Origin: Rhodosalinus sediminis
GTDB taxonomy: Bacteria > Pseudomonadota > Alphaproteobacteria > Rhodobacterales > Rhodobacteraceae
NCBI RefSeq assembly: GCF_003385555.1
Contig: NZ_QOHR01000005.1
Location: 68,709 to 132,708, forward strand
Reading direction: 5' to 3'
Length of the DNA: 64,000 nucleotides
Shown: in pieces, positions 35,546 through 42,930 of the stretch
Numbering within the stretch: position 1 is the stretch's first letter
How the letters are laid out: every line of letters starts with the position of its first letter
Notes under the pieces: model-generated
The model's input: the letters and a program-made list of their open reading frames with translations, nothing else
What the model was told of the DNA's origin: nothing
The model's database searches: none
Made by a program: the position numbers and the translations under genes

Positions 35546-36360
35546 TCTTCGAGGGGCGTTTCCGTCGTCCCGAGCGCATCGGCGAGGCGATGCGTCGCGG
35601 TCCCCGGGCGCAGCGGCTTCGGCTGGCTCTCGTCCGGCGCCCAGCCGGTGAGCACCACGAAATCCGCCGTCGCGGCGACGCCGCCCTCGGGGTGCGCGGC
35701 CCGCTCGGCGTAGATCTCGGCGGCGCGCAGGAGCACCGCGCGCCGCGTCGGGCGGCGCAGCCGGCCAGCGAGCGCGTTCGCCTCGCCCATTCCGCGCAGC
35801 TCGCGCATCAGGTGCAGCGCGCTCGGATAGCGGACGTTCAGCGCGAAACTGTCCGCCACCGGCAGCGCGAAGCCCGCGCGTTGCAGGAGCGCGCCCAGAT
35901 CCCGCACCTCGCCCATCGGCGCGACGCGGGGGCTCAGCCCGCCGGCGACCTCGCTTTCCGCCTCCGCGAGCGCGGCGCGCAGCTCCTGCAGGCTTCGGCC
36001 GGCGAAGAGCACCCCGAGGAAGAGCCCGTCCGGCCGCAGTGCGCGACGGCACTGGATGAGCTGGCCCACGGGGTCGTCGGCCCAGTGCAGATCCATGGCG
36101 TGCACCACCAGGTCATGCGCCTCCGCCTCCAGCGGCAGCACCTCGGCGGGCGCGACGTGCACCGCATCCGCCAGCCAGCCGTCCCAGACTTCGGGCCGCG
36201 GGCTGACGACGGCGGGCGCCGTAAATTGCTTGTTAACCATGGAGAGCCGATCCTCCAGGTCGTCGCGCGCGACCTCGTGCAGGAAGGTGACGGGCGCGCG
36301 CGCGGCGCGGGCCCGGTTCCGGGTGAGCGCGGCGCGATCGGTGAGGGCGGGCGTCTCCAT
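35542..36360 (-). CDS. SAM-dependent methyltransferase, BioC/NDUFAF5-like
   Basis: This 272-residue protein resembles the class I methyltransferase fold in its central segment (DLVVHAMDLHWADDPVGQLI, then CRRALRPDGLFLGVLFAG), as in BioC and the complex I assembly factor NDUFAF5. The classical glycine-rich SAM motif I is not recognisable (the equivalent stretch is AVVSPRPEVWDG), so catalytic activity is uncertain. Its start codon overlaps the divergent comF start by two bases in CCATGG. Confidence 0.75.
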   Translation of the reverse strand: METPALTDRAALTRNRARAARAPVTFLHEVARDDLEDRLSMVNKQFTAPAVVSPRPEVWDGWLADAVHVAPAEVLPLEAEAHDLVVHAMDLHWADDPVGQLIQCRRALRPDGLFLGVLFAGRSLQELRAALAEAESEVAGGLSPRVAPMGEVRDLGALLQRAGFALPVADSFALNVRYPSALHLMRELRGMGEANALAGRLRRPTRRAVLLRAAEIYAERAAHPEGGVAATADFVVLTGWAPDESQPKPLRPGTATHRLADALGTTETPLED

Positions 36361-37108
36361 GGGCGGAATAGATAGTGTCTGGGCGCGCGGGCTTCAAACG
36401 GCGGTGCGGCTCGTCTATCCGCCGCGCTGCCTCGCCTGCGGAGGCCCGGTCGAAAGCGATTTCGGCCTTTGCCCCGCCTGCTGGCGGGAGACGCCCTTCA
36501 TCGGCGGGCTCGTCTGCGACGCCTGCGGCACGCCGCTGCCCGGCGACGATCCCGGAGAGGCGGTGCATTGCGACGACTGCATCGCCCATCCCCGGCCCTG
36601 GGCGCAGGGGCGCGCGGCGCTTCTCTACCGCGACGCCGGGCGGCGGCTGGTGCTGGGGCTGAAGCACGCCGACCGGGCTGACATCGCGCAGCCCGCGGCG
36701 CGCTGGATGGCCGCGGCGGCGGCGTCCATGCCGCTCGACGGGGCGCTCGTCGTGCCGGTGCCGCTGCACTGGCGGCGGCTGGTCGCGCGGCGCTTCAATC
36801 AGTCGGCGCTGATCGCCGCGCCGCTCGCGCGGGCGCTCGGGCTCGCCCATGCCCCGGACCTTCTGGAGCGGGTGCGCCGGACCGCGCCCCTCGGCGGGCA
36901 GGACCGCGGCGCGCGGGCCGCCACGCTCGAAGGCGCGCTGCGCGTCGCGCCGCGCCGGGCGGCGCATGTCACGGGGCGCCCGATCCTGCTGGTCGACGAC
37001 GTGATGACCACCGGCGCGACGCTCGAGGCGGCGGCGCGGGCGCTTTCCGACGCCGGGGCGGGGGCGATTCGCGTCGTGGTTCTGGCGCGCGCGGCGCGGG
37101 AGGCTTAG
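36359..37108 (+). CDS. comF: ComF-family phosphoribosyltransferase-like protein
   Basis: This 249-residue protein has an N-terminal zinc-ribbon-like region with paired cysteines (CLACGG, CPACW, CDACG, CDDC) and a C-terminal phosphoribosyltransferase-fold domain (VVPVPLHWRRL, FNQSALIA, ILLVDDVMTTGATLE). ComF homologues take part in DNA uptake during natural transformation, and in non-competent bacteria the role is unclear. I used ATG at 36359; a GTG about 14 codons later would avoid the head-to-head overlap with the methyltransferase gene. Confidence 0.88.
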   Translation: MGGIDSVWARGLQTAVRLVYPPRCLACGGPVESDFGLCPACWRETPFIGGLVCDACGTPLPGDDPGEAVHCDDCIAHPRPWAQGRAALLYRDAGRRLVLGLKHADRADIAQPAARWMAAAAASMPLDGALVVPVPLHWRRLVARRFNQSALIAAPLARALGLAHAPDLLERVRRTAPLGGQDRGARAATLEGALRVAPRRAAHVTGRPILLVDDVMTTGATLEAAARALSDAGAGAIRVVVLARAAREA

Positions 37109-37142
37109 GTTCGCGGCAGACCCGACCGAAGGAGGCCGCGCC

Positions 37143-37415
37143 GTGACCGACGCAACCCCGAAACCCGTGGTGATCTACACCTCGCCGCTCTGCGGCTTCT
37201 GCACCGCCGCCAAGCGCCTTCTCGCGAAGAAGGGCGTCACCTTTGAGGAGATCGACATCTGGGCCGCGCCCGACCGCAAGCCCGAGATGATCCAGCGCGC
37301 CCACGGTAGCCGCACCGTGCCGCAGATCTTCATCGACGAGGAGCACATCGGCGGCTGCGACGAGCTCTACGCGCTCGAGCGCGCGGGCAAGCTCGACCCG
37401 ATGCTCGCCGCCTGA
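37143..37415 (+). CDS. grxC: Glutaredoxin 3 (dithiol)
   Basis: This 90-residue glutathione-dependent oxidoreductase has active site CGFC (C17, C20) in place of the common CPYC, then the TVPQIF cis-Pro loop and GGCDEL glutathione-binding site. The start is GTG with a strong GAAGGAGG ribosome site. The stop overlaps the start of the Nit-type amidase by one base (TGATG), linking two glutathione-related functions. Confidence 0.95.
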   Translation: MTDATPKPVVIYTSPLCGFCTAAKRLLAKKGVTFEEIDIWAAPDRKPEMIQRAHGSRTVPQIFIDEEHIGGCDELYALERAGKLDPMLAA

Positions 37416-38245
37416 TGCGCGCCGCGCTGCTGCAGCTGACCTCGTCCGACGACCCCGAGGAGAACCTCGGCCTCGTGCGCGGCCGGCTGCGCGAGGCGGC
37501 AGCGGAGGGCGCGGGATTCGTCCTGACGCCCGAAGTGACCAACTGCGTCTCGGCCAGCCGGACGCATCAGCACTCCGTGCTCACGCACGAGGCGAATGAC
37601 CCGGTGCTCGCCGGCCTGCGCGAGGAGGCCGCCCGCGCCGGCGTCTGGCTGCTGATCGGCTCGCTCGCGCTGACGACGGACGACCCCGACGGGCGCTTCG
37701 CCAACCGCTCCTTCCTGATCGGACCGGAGGGGCGGCTCGTCGCGCGCTACGACAAGATCCACATGTTCGACGTGGCGATCAGCGACGCGGAGACCTACCG
37801 CGAATCGGCGGGCTTCCGCCCCGGACGCCGCGCGCGGGTGGCCGAGACGCCCTTCGGCACGCTGGGGCTGAGCATCTGCTACGACCTGCGCTTTCCCTAT
37901 CTCTACCGCGCGCTCGCGCAGGCGGGGGCGGAGATCCTCACCGTGCCCGCCGCCTTCGCGCAGCCGACCGGCCGGGCCCACTGGCGCCCGCTCCTGCAGG
38001 CCCGGGCGATCGAGACGGGCGCCTGGGTGCTCGCCCCCGCGCAGACGGGCACCCACGCGGCGCGCCGCGGCAAGGCGCGGCGGACCTGGGGCCACAGCAT
38101 GGTCGTCAGCCCCTGGGGCGAGGTCGTGGCGGAGGCGGGCGAGGCCTCCGGCATCCTCTACGCCGAGATCGACCGCGCCGCGGCGGCCGAGGCCCGCGCG
38201 CGCGTGCCCTCGCTGCAGCACGACCGGGAGTTCGACGGACCCTGA
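37415..38245 (+). CDS. Carbon-nitrogen hydrolase, Nit1/Nit2 (deaminated glutathione amidase) type
   Basis: This 276-residue nitrilase-superfamily amidase has the catalytic triad E40 (LTPEVTN), K114 (YDKIHMFD) and C155 (SICYDLRFP). The DKIHMFDV and CYDLRFPYLYR forms place it with Nit1/NitA/Nit2-like enzymes, which hydrolyse deaminated glutathione or omega-amidates. Coupling to glutaredoxin supports the first option (inference). Confidence 0.88.
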   Translation: MRAALLQLTSSDDPEENLGLVRGRLREAAAEGAGFVLTPEVTNCVSASRTHQHSVLTHEANDPVLAGLREEAARAGVWLLIGSLALTTDDPDGRFANRSFLIGPEGRLVARYDKIHMFDVAISDAETYRESAGFRPGRRARVAETPFGTLGLSICYDLRFPYLYRALAQAGAEILTVPAAFAQPTGRAHWRPLLQARAIETGAWVLAPAQTGTHAARRGKARRTWGHSMVVSPWGEVVAEAGEASGILYAEIDRAAAAEARARVPSLQHDREFDGP

Positions 38246-38247
38246 CG

Positions 38248-38694
38248 ATGGACCAGACGACGCATGCGCTGGCGGTGACGCTCTTCAGCGAGATCCTGAC
38301 CGCCGATCAGCTCGTCCGGAACCGGCTGAGCCGCAGCCTGCCGCGCGGCATGGAGATCAGCCATTTCTCGGTGCTCAACCATCTCGCCCGCTTCGGGGTG
38401 GAGCGCTCTCCGGCGCAGCTCGCGCGGAGCTTCCATGTCACCCGCGGCGCGATGACCAACACCCTGAGCAAGCTGGAGGCGCAGGGCCATATCCACATCC
38501 GCCCGGACTGGGACGACGCGCGGCACAAGATGGTCGCGATCAGCCCCGCGGGCCGGCGCGCGCGCGACGACGCGCTCGCCGCCGTCGCGCCGATGGTCAG
38601 CGAGCTCATCGGCGAACTGGGCGACGAACGGGTGCGCGCCGTGCTGCCCATCCTGCGCGAGTTGCGCCTGAAGCTTGAGAGCGGGCCGGAGTGA
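38248..38694 (+). CDS. MarR-family transcriptional regulator
   Basis: This 148-residue winged-helix dimer has recognition-helix region SFHVTRGAMTNTLSKLEAQG and wing DWDDARHKMVAISPAG. It is 2 bp after the Nit gene, so probably co-transcribed. Two palindromic repeats lie immediately downstream, beginning 2 bp after the stop; they are at the wrong end for a typical autoregulatory operator. Ligand and targets are unknown. Confidence 0.9.
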   Translation: MDQTTHALAVTLFSEILTADQLVRNRLSRSLPRGMEISHFSVLNHLARFGVERSPAQLARSFHVTRGAMTNTLSKLEAQGHIHIRPDWDDARHKMVAISPAGRRARDDALAAVAPMVSELIGELGDERVRAVLPILRELRLKLESGPE

Positions 38695-38695
38695 C

Positions 38696-38721
38696 GGAGA
38701 ATTTTCGTACGAAAATTCTCC
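38696..38721. repeat. 26-bp perfect palindrome, core TTTTCGTACGAAAA (copy 1)
   Basis: This palindrome is centred on CGTACG with arms GGAGAATTTT, starting 2 bp after the MarR stop codon. A second copy lies 46 bp away and a third at 41928. It is AT-rich against a GC-rich background. Confidence 0.9.
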
Positions 38722-38741
38722 TGACACGATGCGGGGCCCTT

Positions 38742-38767
38742 GGCGAATTTTCGTACGAAAATTCGCC
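38742..38767. repeat. 26-bp perfect palindrome, core TTTTCGTACGAAAA (copy 2)
   Basis: The core is identical to copy 1 but the outer arms are GGCGAATTTT, so the outer pairs have changed on both sides while keeping pairing. It ends 6 bp before the ubiG stop codon (convergent gene). Confidence 0.9.
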
Positions 38768-38773
38768 CCGCGC

Positions 38774-39520
38774 TCAGCCCTGTTTCCGGCTCGCCGTGAC
38801 GTAGTTGACGCTAAGGTCGCGGGCCGAGATCGACCAGGACCAGCTCAGCGGGTTGAAGACGAAGCCCTTGGCGTCCACCGCGGCGAGGCCCGCCGCCTCG
38901 ATGTGCTGCGTCAGCTCGTCCGGCGTGATGAACTTGCGCCATTCGTGCGTGCCCTTGGGCAGCCAGCGCATCACGTATTCCGCGCCGACGATCGCCATGG
39001 CGAAGCTCTTGGCGTTGCGGTTGATGGTCGAGCAGATCATCAGCCCGCCGGGCTTCAGGAGCGCGGCGCAGGTCGCCGTGTAGGCGCGCGGGTCCGCGAC
39101 ATGCTCGACCACCTCCATGTTGAGCACCACGTCGAATCGCTCGCCCGCGGCGGCGAGTTCCTCGGCGGTGCCGTGGCGATAGTCGATCTCGAGGCCGGAC
39201 TGCGCGGCGTGGGTCTCGGCCACGGGGATGTTGCGCGCGGCCGCGTCGACGCCCACCACCTCGGCGCCCAGCCGCGCCATCGGCTCGCAGAGCAGCCCGC
39301 CGCCGCAGCCGATGTCGAGGATGCGCAGGCCGGCGAAGGGCGCCTCGGCCGAGAGGTCGCGCCCGAACTCCGCGGCGATCTGTCCGGTGATGTAGTCGAG
39401 CCGACAGGGGTTGAGCATGTGCAGCGGGCGGAACTTTCCGTTGGGGTCCCACCACTCCGCCGCCATCGCCTCGAACTTGGCGACCTCGTCCGCGTCCACG
39501 CTGGTTTCGGCTGCCTGCAT
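38774..39520 (-). CDS. ubiG: Ubiquinone biosynthesis O-methyltransferase UbiG
   Basis: This 248-residue SAM methyltransferase performs both O-methylations in ubiquinone synthesis. Conserved blocks are [23 protein letters not shown] motif [19 protein letters not shown], and [10 protein letters not shown], with [12 protein letters not shown] late in the protein. It diverges from the proline iminopeptidase gene across 48 bp. Confidence 0.97.
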   Translation of the reverse strand: MQAAETSVDADEVAKFEAMAAEWWDPNGKFRPLHMLNPCRLDYITGQIAAEFGRDLSAEAPFAGLRILDIGCGGGLLCEPMARLGAEVVGVDAAARNIPVAETHAAQSGLEIDYRHGTAEELAAAGERFDVVLNMEVVEHVADPRAYTATCAALLKPGGLMICSTINRNAKSFAMAIVGAEYVMRWLPKGTHEWRKFITPDELTQHIEAAGLAAVDAKGFVFNPLSWSWSISARDLSVNYVTASRKQG

Positions 39521-39568
39521 CGTGATCTCCTATGGTCTTCCGCCGCTCTCGCCCAATATAGTGCCGGC

Positions 39569-40549
39569 ATGGACAAGTTCTCGGGCCAAAACCGCACACC
39601 CGCGCATCTCTACCCGCCGATCGACCCCTTCGACCAGCGGATGCTGGAGGTGCCCGGGGGGCATTCCCTCTACGTCGAGCAATGCGGCGCGCGCGACGGG
39701 ACGCCGGTCGTGGTGCTGCACGGCGGTCCGGGCGGCGGCTGCAGCCCGGCGATGCGGCGCTACTTCGACCCCGCCCGTTACCGGATCATCCTGTTCGATC
39801 AGCGCGGCTGCGGCCGCTCGCGCCCGCATGCGAGCGTCGAGAACAACACCACCTGGGATCTCGTCGCGGACATCGAGCGCATTCGCGCGGCGCTCGGGAT
39901 CGACCGCTGGATCGTCTTCGGCGGCAGCTGGGGGGCGACGCTCGCGCTCGTCTACGCGCAGAGCCATCCGGAGGCCGTGCGCGCGCTGGTGCTGCGCGGC
40001 GTCTTCCTGATGACGCGGGCCGAGCTCGACTGGTTCTACGGCGGCGGTGCGGCGCTCTTCTGGCCCGAGACATGGGCGCGCTTCGTCGAGCTCGTGCCGG
40101 AGGACGAGCGTGGCGACCTGATCGCGGCCTATCACCGGCGCCTGTTCTCCGGCGACGTGCGGACCGAGACGCGCTTCGCGCGGGCCTGGACCGCCTGGGA
40201 GAACGCGCTCGCCTCGGTGCAGAGCAACGGCTCCGGCGGCGAGGCGCCGGGCGATTACGCGCGCGCCTTCGCCCGGCTGGAGAATCACTATTTCAGCAAC
40301 CTCGGCTTCCTCGAGGAGGACGGGCAGATCCTGAACCGGGTAGAGCGCATCCGCGACATCCCCGGCTACATCGTGCAGGGGCGCTACGACATGATCTGCC
40401 CGCCGCGCCGCGCCTGGGAGCTGGCGCAGCGCTGGCCGAAGGCGGACCTGCGCCTCGTGCGCAACGCGGGCCACGCGCTGAGCGAGCCGGGCATCACCGG
40501 CGAGCTCGTGCGCATCATGGACAACATGCGCACGCCTCAGAGCACGTAG
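39569..40549 (+). CDS. pip: Proline iminopeptidase
   Basis: This 326-residue alpha/beta hydrolase (peptidase S33) removes N-terminal proline. It has oxyanion segment [20 protein letters not shown], nucleophile S120 in GGSWGAT, and the C-terminal GRYDMICPP (Asp) and [10 protein letters not shown] (His). The ATG at 39569 starts the conserved sequence; the frame is open far upstream but that part is antisense to ubiG. The 3' end overlaps hslU by 13 bp (convergent). Confidence 0.95.
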   Translation: MDKFSGQNRTPAHLYPPIDPFDQRMLEVPGGHSLYVEQCGARDGTPVVVLHGGPGGGCSPAMRRYFDPARYRIILFDQRGCGRSRPHASVENNTTWDLVADIERIRAALGIDRWIVFGGSWGATLALVYAQSHPEAVRALVLRGVFLMTRAELDWFYGGGAALFWPETWARFVELVPEDERGDLIAAYHRRLFSGDVRTETRFARAWTAWENALASVQSNGSGGEAPGDYARAFARLENHYFSNLGFLEEDGQILNRVERIRDIPGYIVQGRYDMICPPRRAWELAQRWPKADLRLVRNAGHALSEPGITGELVRIMDNMRTPQST

Positions 40550-41850
40550 CGGCTCATGTCCGTGGAGCGGGTGAGCTCGCCGAGGTTGGCCTCGACGTAG
40601 GCGGCGTCCACCGTGACGGTGCCGCCCGCCTGATCCGGCGCGGTGAAGGAAAGCTCCTCGAAGACGCGCTCCATCACCGTGTAGAGCCGCCGCGCGCCGA
40701 TGTTCTCGACGCTCGCGTTCACCTCCGCCGCGATCCGGGCGAGCGCGGCGATGCCGTCCTCGGTGAAGGCGACGGTGACCTCCTCGGTCTGCATCAGCGC
40801 GGTGTATTGCCGCGTCAGCGCGTTGTCGGTCTCGGTCAGGATGCGGACGAAGTCCTCCTCGCTCAGATCGCGCAGGGTCACCCGGATCGGCAGGCGGCCC
40901 TGAAGCTCCGGCAGCAGGTCCGAGGGCTTGGCGATGTGGAAGGCGCCCGAGGCGATGAAGAGGATGTGATCGGTGCGGATCGCCCCGTGCTTGGTGCTGA
41001 CGGTGGTGCCCTCGATCAGCGGCAGGAGGTCGCGCTGCACGCCCTCGCGGCTCACGTCGCCGCTGCGCGTCTCCTGCTTGGCGCAGACCTTGTCGATCTC
41101 GTCGAGAAAGACGATGCCGTTCTCCTCCACCGCCTCGCGGGCGCGGGCGGTCACCTTCTCGTCGTCGAGGAGCTTGTCGGCCTCCTCCGAGATGAGGACG
41201 TGGTAGCTCTCGGCGACGGTCATGCGCTTGCGGGTGGTGCGCTGGCCGAAGGCCTTGCCGAAGATGTCGCCGAGGTTGACGCCCCCCATCGCGCCGCCGG
41301 CGCCGGGCTGGCCCGGGATCTCGAGGCCGGGGAAGGGGTTCGACGTCTCGGCGAGCTCGAGCTCGATCTCCTTGTCGTCGAGCTCCCCGGCGCGGAGCTT
41401 CTTGCGGAACATCTCGCGCGTGCCGTCGCGGGCCTGCTCGCCGGCGAGCGCCTCGATCACCCGGTCCTCGGCGGCGGCATGCGCGGCGCTCTCCACCTCG
41501 GCGCGCATCTGTTCGCGCACCATGACGAGCGCGGTGTCCATCAGGTCGCGCACGATCTGCTCGACGTCGCGGCCGACGTAGCCCACCTCGGTGAACTTCG
41601 TCGCCTCCACCTTGACGAAGGGCGCGCGGGCGAGCTTGGCCAGCCGCCGGCTGATCTCCGTCTTGCCGACGCCGGTGGGGCCGATCATCAGGATGTTCTT
41701 GGGATAGACCTCTTCCTGCATCGCCGCGTCGAGCTGCTTGCGCCGCCAGCGGTTCCGGAGCGCCACCGCGACGGCGCGCTTCGCCTCCTTCTGGCCGATG
41801 ATGAACCGGTCGAGTTCGCTGACGATTTCGCGGGGGGTGAGGTCGGTCAT
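40537..41850 (-). CDS. hslU: ATPase subunit HslU of the HslUV protease
   Basis: This 437-residue AAA+ unfoldase feeds substrates to the HslV chamber. Walker [10 protein letters not shown] is at residues 57-65, the pore motif GYVGRD follows, and Walker B is IVFLDEIDK, with an I-domain insertion between. The C-terminus ends in SRYVL, the conserved tail that inserts into HslV and activates it. It lies about 100 bp after hslV with two palindromic elements between. Confidence 0.97.
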   Translation of the reverse strand: MTDLTPREIVSELDRFIIGQKEAKRAVAVALRNRWRRKQLDAAMQEEVYPKNILMIGPTGVGKTEISRRLAKLARAPFVKVEATKFTEVGYVGRDVEQIVRDLMDTALVMVREQMRAEVESAAHAAAEDRVIEALAGEQARDGTREMFRKKLRAGELDDKEIELELAETSNPFPGLEIPGQPGAGGAMGGVNLGDIFGKAFGQRTTRKRMTVAESYHVLISEEADKLLDDEKVTARAREAVEENGIVFLDEIDKVCAKQETRSGDVSREGVQRDLLPLIEGTTVSTKHGAIRTDHILFIASGAFHIAKPSDLLPELQGRLPIRVTLRDLSEEDFVRILTETDNALTRQYTALMQTEEVTVAFTEDGIAALARIAAEVNASVENIGARRLYTVMERVFEELSFTAPDQAGGTVTVDAAYVEANLGELTRSTDMSRYVL

Positions 41851-41877
41851 TCAGGGATCATCCTTCGCTCGGCCGAA

Positions 41878-41903
41878 GAAAATTCTTCGTCCGAAGAATT
41901 TTC
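41878..41903. repeat. Imperfect palindrome related to the CGTACG repeats
   Basis: The 12-bp arms GAAAATTCTTCG (41878-41889) and CGAAGAATTTTC (41892-41903) are perfectly complementary around a TC centre. Same layout as the CGTACG palindromes but with CGTCCG at the middle. It lies 28 bp upstream of the hslU start codon. Confidence 0.8.
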
Positions 41904-41927
41904 GGAGGGGCGCCATCGGGCCTCGGC

Positions 41928-41947
41928 GATTTTTCGTACGAAAAATC
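41928..41947. repeat. 20-bp perfect palindrome, core TTTTTCGTACGAAAAA (copy 3)
   Basis: This palindrome is centred on CGTACG, 3 bp beyond the hslV stop codon. The left flank (GGCGA) resembles copy 2 and the right flank (TCTCG) resembles copy 1, as if derived from mixed ends. Confidence 0.88.
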
Positions 41948-41950
41948 TCG

Positions 41951-42505
41951 TCAGCCGGCCTCGATCGTTTCCACGGTCAGCCGGCCGTTGGTGTAGACGC
42001 AGATATCGGCGGCGATGGCCATGGCCTGTCGGGCGATGGTCTCGGCGTCGAGGTCCGTCTCCATGAGCCCGCGCGCGGCGGCGAGCGCGAAGTTGCCGCC
42101 CGATCCGATGGCCGCGGCCTCGTGCTCGGGTTCCAGCACGTCGCCCGCGCCGGTGACGACATACATCTGCCGCCCGTCCGAGACGATCAGCATCGCCTCC
42201 AGCTTCTGAAGATACTTGTCGGTGCGCCAGTCCTTGGCCAGCTCGACGCAAGCGCGCTGCAGCTGGCCGGGCGTCGCCTCCAGCTTGGTCTCGAGCCGTT
42301 CGAGCAGGGTGAAGGCGTCGGCGGTGGACCCCGCGAAGCCCGCGACCACCTCGCGCCCGCCGGGCGACAGGCGGCGCACCTTGCGCGCGCCGCCCTTGAT
42401 GACCGTGTCGCCGAGGCTCACCTGCCCGTCGCCCGCGATCACCACGCGGCCGCCGCGGCGCACCGCGAGGATCGTCGTCCCGTGCCAGCCGGGGCCGTCG
42501 GACAT
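41951..42505 (-). CDS. hslV: Protease subunit HslV
   Basis: This 184-residue threonine peptidase forms a double hexamer. The propeptide of 9 residues precedes the catalytic threonine (T10 in [10 protein letters not shown]). [20 protein letters not shown] and [17 protein letters not shown] (substrate pocket) follow. The ATG at 42505 is right for the short propeptide; the frame is open further upstream but unrelated. It lies 35 bp after trxA and precedes hslU. Confidence 0.97.
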   Translation of the reverse strand: MSDGPGWHGTTILAVRRGGRVVIAGDGQVSLGDTVIKGGARKVRRLSPGGREVVAGFAGSTADAFTLLERLETKLEATPGQLQRACVELAKDWRTDKYLQKLEAMLIVSDGRQMYVVTGAGDVLEPEHEAAAIGSGGNFALAAARGLMETDLDAETIARQAMAIAADICVYTNGRLTVETIEAG

Positions 42506-42540
42506 GGGCGCCTCCTGGGGTTTCGACGCGTGGCCGGGGA

Positions 42541-42861
42541 TCAGATCGAGGAGTCGATCCAGGTCTGAAGCGCGGCCTTCGGTGCGGCGCCGGCGCGGTT
42601 CGAGACGACTTCGCCGTTCTTGAAGATGAAGAGCGCCGGAATCCCGCGCACGCCCATCGAGGCGGCGGTGTTCGGGTTCTGGTCCACGTCGACCTTGGCG
42701 ACCTTGATCTTGCCGTCCATCTCGGTCGCGATCTCCTCGAGCGCGGGGCCGATCTGGCGGCAGGGGCCGCACCACTCGGCCCAGAAATCCACGACGACGG
42801 GAACGTCGGACTGACGCACTTCGGCGTCGAAGGTGTCGTCGGTGACGGCGACGGTTGCCAT
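42541..42861 (-). CDS. trxA: Thioredoxin
   Basis: This 106-residue disulfide reductase has active site WCGPC (C31, C34), the cis-Pro region [11 protein letters not shown] and the buried Asp of VVDFWAEW. The ATG at 42861 gives the standard N-terminus. A candidate promoter at 42902-42930 overlaps the end of addA, so trxA may be expressed independently of the addBA genes. Confidence 0.97.
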   Translation of the reverse strand: MATVAVTDDTFDAEVRQSDVPVVVDFWAEWCGPCRQIGPALEEIATEMDGKIKVAKVDVDQNPNTAASMGVRGIPALFIFKNGEVVSNRAGAAPKAALQTWIDSSI

Positions 42862-42901
42862 GGCGGTGTCTCCTGACAGCGGGAATGAATTTCGAGGTGC
42901 G

Positions 42902-42930
42902 AACGTATGGACGCCCCGCGAGAGCGTCAA
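42902..42930 (-). promoter_or_regulatory. Candidate promoter for trxA
   Basis: On the minus strand TTGACG (42930-42925) and TACGTT (42907-42902) are separated by exactly 17 bp. The -35 box overlaps the addA stop codon. The leader is about 35-40 nt with AGGAGA before the start codon. Confidence 0.45.

Noticed and set aside
38675-39568. N-terminal extension of the proline iminopeptidase frame across ubiG
   Set aside because: Antisense to the conserved ubiG gene; the iminopeptidase family starts at the ATG at 39569.
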